64,000 nucleotides of DNA, from assembly GCA_030141605.1 (NCBI GenBank), contig JAQGDQ010000683.1:1-64000 (forward strand), written 5' to 3'. The stretch's first letter is position 1. Each line of letters begins with the position of its first letter. Positions 60,973 through 64,000 of the stretch are shown piece by piece. The DNA is from Tubiluchus corallicola (taxonomy: Eukaryota; Priapulida; Priapulimorpha; Priapulimorphida; Tubiluchidae). The translations under genes were made by a program, and so were the position numbers. The notes beneath the pieces are model-generated. The model did no database searches. It was given only the letters and a program-made list of their open reading frames with translations, and was not told the DNA's origin.

Positions 60973-62440
60973 GAAATGTTGAAAAAAGAAACAACACATT
61001 AATAATTAGGTTAATTTAATCTGCAGACAAAACGGCAGCTAACCTTAAACACAAAATTGTGTCCATCATCGCCTTTACCATCATTTTATCGTCATTAACA
61101 ATCATTTCTTTAAATTAATTTAATCTGTAAAAAATAACGAACATTCGTGAACGCAAAACGAGTTTTACTTTCGTTTCGTCTTCGTCCTTGTCATTTTCTT
61201 CATTGTTCAACACATTCATCGTTTTCATGGTCAGACATCAGTGATAATTATTCTTTTCATCAAGTAATCTGCTTTAAAAACCGTTTAAAACACAATTTGT
61301 GAAAAAATACATTATAAAAATACATCTTATGGGGAAGGACAATACTTTTGAGTGCAGTTATAATGGAAGTTTCTATTAGACAGTAACATGGATTGGATAT
61401 ATATGTAACTAAAGAAATAATTTGCATAACAATGTCCAGTAATGAGTCAGATAATAAGTTTCATACCATCTACCGAGGAAATTTTGAAGGTGAAAGAAAA
61501 GACGGCAAGCTGCACTTCACGATAGTTTAGAAAATGTTTGTGGTTCAATGACACAGAAATGTGTTATGATTATCTAGACTGAGTGAATAGTAACCGCGTA
61601 CGTTTTATGTGAACGGCGTTTGATAACCGTTACGAGAGGCGTAACAGTTTTAAAGTAATAAATATATGGCCGAGGTAAACGGAATCTTCTTAGAGGTAGT
61701 GTAAATTGTCTTCGTATTATTTTGTTGCCAGATGGCAGCACCGTGCAGCATCCAGCTTAAAGAGCTTAATACGCGCTTAACAGTCCGACGTATTTATAAC
61801 CTGTACTTCACAATAATTATAAAGTTCCCGCAAAAGCTTTTCCACGCGGTAAACAAGTTAGGTATTGCAAACGCTGCAAAACGCTTATCAAGGTAAAGTA
61901 AACTTGCAGCAGACTGTTGTTGTCCAAAAATCGGTGTCCTTTTGCAGCATTTACAGTGTTTTATACGCATTCACGAACAGTGTACACATATGTCACATTG
62001 ATTTTGTCACATTGTTATTTGACTTACTTCCAGTTATTCAATTACAAATTATTTTAACATTAGGTAAACCTAATAACTACCTATTGTTGTATGCAAAGTC
62101 CAGCCAAACTAATAATGGACTCATCAAAACTACTAGTTTCTTGCGTCTATAAACGAAGGGAAATAATGCTCTTTGGGCTTACAAACAACTTTTTACTGTT
62201 TTATTTACGTCAGATTGCTTTCAGCTGTAAGAGACGTCGATCATTTCTATATAGGTCCATGTTTTTGTAATTCTGAAATGCTATAAACGTGTAAACTTTT
62301 TGACAGCCACCTGGGCACGTGTAAGTCTATGTATACAATATTCATTTGACAGTCTTTGCCACATTGGAAAGATGCTCTTCTTTATCATGTAGCGACTAAG
62401 CCCAATATGTGTAAAGAAAACCACGTGTGATAACACTTAC
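60973..62440. other. Intergenic stretch, no gene recognised
   Basis: AT-rich. An open frame on the plus strand at 61865-62152 has no splice context or recognisable protein content. A GTAAGTG on the minus strand at about 62435-62441 borders the next array. Confidence 0.4.
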
Positions 62441-62447
62441 ATTCTAA

Positions 62448-62900
62448 ATCAGTGAAGTTTTCAAAATCAGTGAAGTTTTCAAAATCAGTGAAGTTTTCAA
62501 AATCAGTGAAGTTTTCAGAATGAGTGAAGTTTTCAAAATCAGTGAAGTTTTCAAAATCAGTGAAGTTTTCAAAATCAGTAAAGTTTTCAAAATCAGTGAA
62601 GTTTTCAAAATCAGTGAAATTTTCAAAATAAATGAAGTTTTCAAAATCAGTAAAGTTTTCAAAATCACTGAAGTTTTCAAAATCAGTAAAGTTTTCAAAA
62701 TCAGTGAAGTTTTCAAAATCAGTGAAGTTTTCAAAATCAGTGAAGTTTTCAAAATCAGTGAAGTTTTCAAAATCAGTAAAGTTTTCAAAATCAGTGAAGT
62801 TTTCAAAATCAGTGAAGTTTTCAAAATAAATGAAGTTTTCAAAATCAGTAAAGTTTTCAAAATCACTGAAGTTTTCAGAATAAATGAAGTTTTCAGAATA
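62448..62900. repeat. 18-bp tandem array, about 25 copies
   Basis: The unit is AGTGAAGTTTTCAAAATC with variants AGTAAAG, ACTGAAG and AAATGAAG. Since 18 is a multiple of 3, all frames stay open on both strands as hexapeptide repeats. A block containing AAATAAATGAAG is itself repeated (about 62625-62680 and 62825-62880), showing a larger duplication. Confidence 0.96.
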
Positions 62901-64000
62901 AGTATAAGTGAAGTTAGAGTTATGAACCTAATACAACCAATGATCAAGTGCTGCTTATATATATTATAAAAACAGGCCACTCAACTGCATGTGGTGTGCT
63001 AAAGTACGCAGATGTAAAAAGCGACACACTGCCAACGCATCTTCGAAATCTTAGCTGGAGGAGTTACGTTTTATGTTTTCTTTCGTTAAATGGATTGGCA
63101 GGGTCTCAAATAATTTACTGGCAAATATTTTCAAGAATTTTTTTGTAAGAGAGGTAGGCCGTTTCGTGTACAAATAATCAGTTTGTTCCTAAATAGAAAA
63201 TTTGTTTGCTGAACATTTTACAATCAGGTTTAATGGCACCAACGAATAGAATAATTAATATTCCGTTAAATAATAAATAATGTTAAATATAATAAGAAAT
63301 TATTATAATATATAACAATATATTTTGAAACTAAATCATTGAATATTTTTTTGTCTGTCAAATTAACTGAGAATGACAAATGTCTGTTGAACGTCAAAAA
63401 TTATATTGTATGTTATACATTAGCGCAAAATTGTTCTTTTTTTTACTTCTGTAATGCTCGAAAGATGGCGCTGTTTCAATTGCAAAGAGTTTGTCGTTAG
63501 GAAAACTACTATTATATACAACTAAAATGAGTTCAAACGAGAGATTTCTGACCTAGTTCTAATAAACCTCAGGAGGCAATTTGAATTTAGGTTCGATACT
63601 CCCTGTCCTGTATCTTAAAACTGGATTTGAATTAGCCTGGGGGCATAAGAATTAATCGAGGGTACATTTACGCTGGCATAGGAGTATCATTTGTAAGCCT
63701 TGGTCTTGTAGATAAGAGAACGTTTGTACATTCGAAACGTGACACAGATATCTCTGCTGGTGCAGTGCCTCATGTTAGAAGCTTAGTCTTGTTAATGAAC
63801 CAGGCTCAGTCCTTGTCCTAAACATTAATTTTAAACAGCGCTTGACTTTTAGTGCCAGATTCCGGTACTGGTACGACTTCTACAGTAATTCGGGTTTTGT
63901 ACGACAATAATCATTATTAACTTATTAAAGGCGCGCGAATGATGGACAGTGATATATTCTATGTCATTATTCTTGATAGCGCAGACAATTTTCTCAAAAC
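62901..64000. other. Intergenic stretch, no gene recognised
   Basis: AT-rich with short unsupported open frames only. No RNA gene or repeat boundary was identified. Confidence 0.4.

Noticed and set aside
61865-62152. 95-codon plus-strand open frame
   Set aside because: AT-rich, hydrophobic and without splice or homology support. Likely chance.

Overview
This 64 kb window is animal nuclear DNA, judged by GT-AG introns, AT-rich sequence, many decayed DNA transposons, a few non-LTR retrotransposon remnants and very many tandem repeats. No prokaryotic gene layout is present. The host looks like an invertebrate metazoan, but nothing seen fixes the phylum.

One gene dominates. A plus-strand SLC4-family gene runs from about 7.4 kb to 55.6 kb. 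I resolved 30 coding exons by hand. Every junction keeps the reading frame, and the joined product is about 1,436 residues from the ATG at 7416. It has a long, poorly conserved acidic and basic N-terminus, then the conserved cytoplasmic domain, then the multi-span membrane domain, then a short acidic tail ending in MPM. The match is to the electroneutral Cl-/HCO3- exchanger branch (AE1/AE2/AE3, SLC4A1-3) and not the Na+-coupled branch. It keeps Glu in the FMETQ motif, where Na+/HCO3- cotransporters carry Asp, and it has the AE-type C-terminus. Any non-coding first exon and the promoter lie left of 7.38 kb and could not be placed. The 3' UTR probably ends near a polyadenylation signal at 57.6 kb.

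Layout: 0-2 kb is a giant imperfect palindrome that looks like a foldback element. 3.2-3.7 kb is a MITE. At 3.8 kb there is a possible first coding exon of a divergent minus-strand gene. 4.2-6.0 kb is a 43-bp minisatellite. 7.4-55.6 kb is the SLC4 gene, whose introns carry about 20 minisatellites and microsatellites and about 15 transposon copies (hAT-like, pogo/Tigger-like, TTAA-target and RTE-like). 55.6-57.6 kb is 3' UTR. 58-60.3 kb holds a tRNA-like SINE relic and a minus-strand LINE relic. Around 60.9 kb there is a weak candidate for a minus-strand terminal exon. 62.4-62.9 kb is an 18-bp tandem array.

The most unusual signal is where the tandem repeats sit. At least 14 introns carry an array that begins within about 130 nt of the 5' splice site. 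In three of them the repeat unit contains the exon-intron junction or a near copy of it, so the intron starts with 19-36 copies of a GTAAGT donor. One of these arrays (exon 6, 42-bp unit) preserves the reading frame. One other array carries acceptor-like sequence just before an exon (exon 10). Another repeats a branchpoint-plus-acceptor-like module. A microsatellite has also duplicated an acceptor with the first 30 nt of its exon. All of this is inferred from one genomic sequence, with no transcript data.
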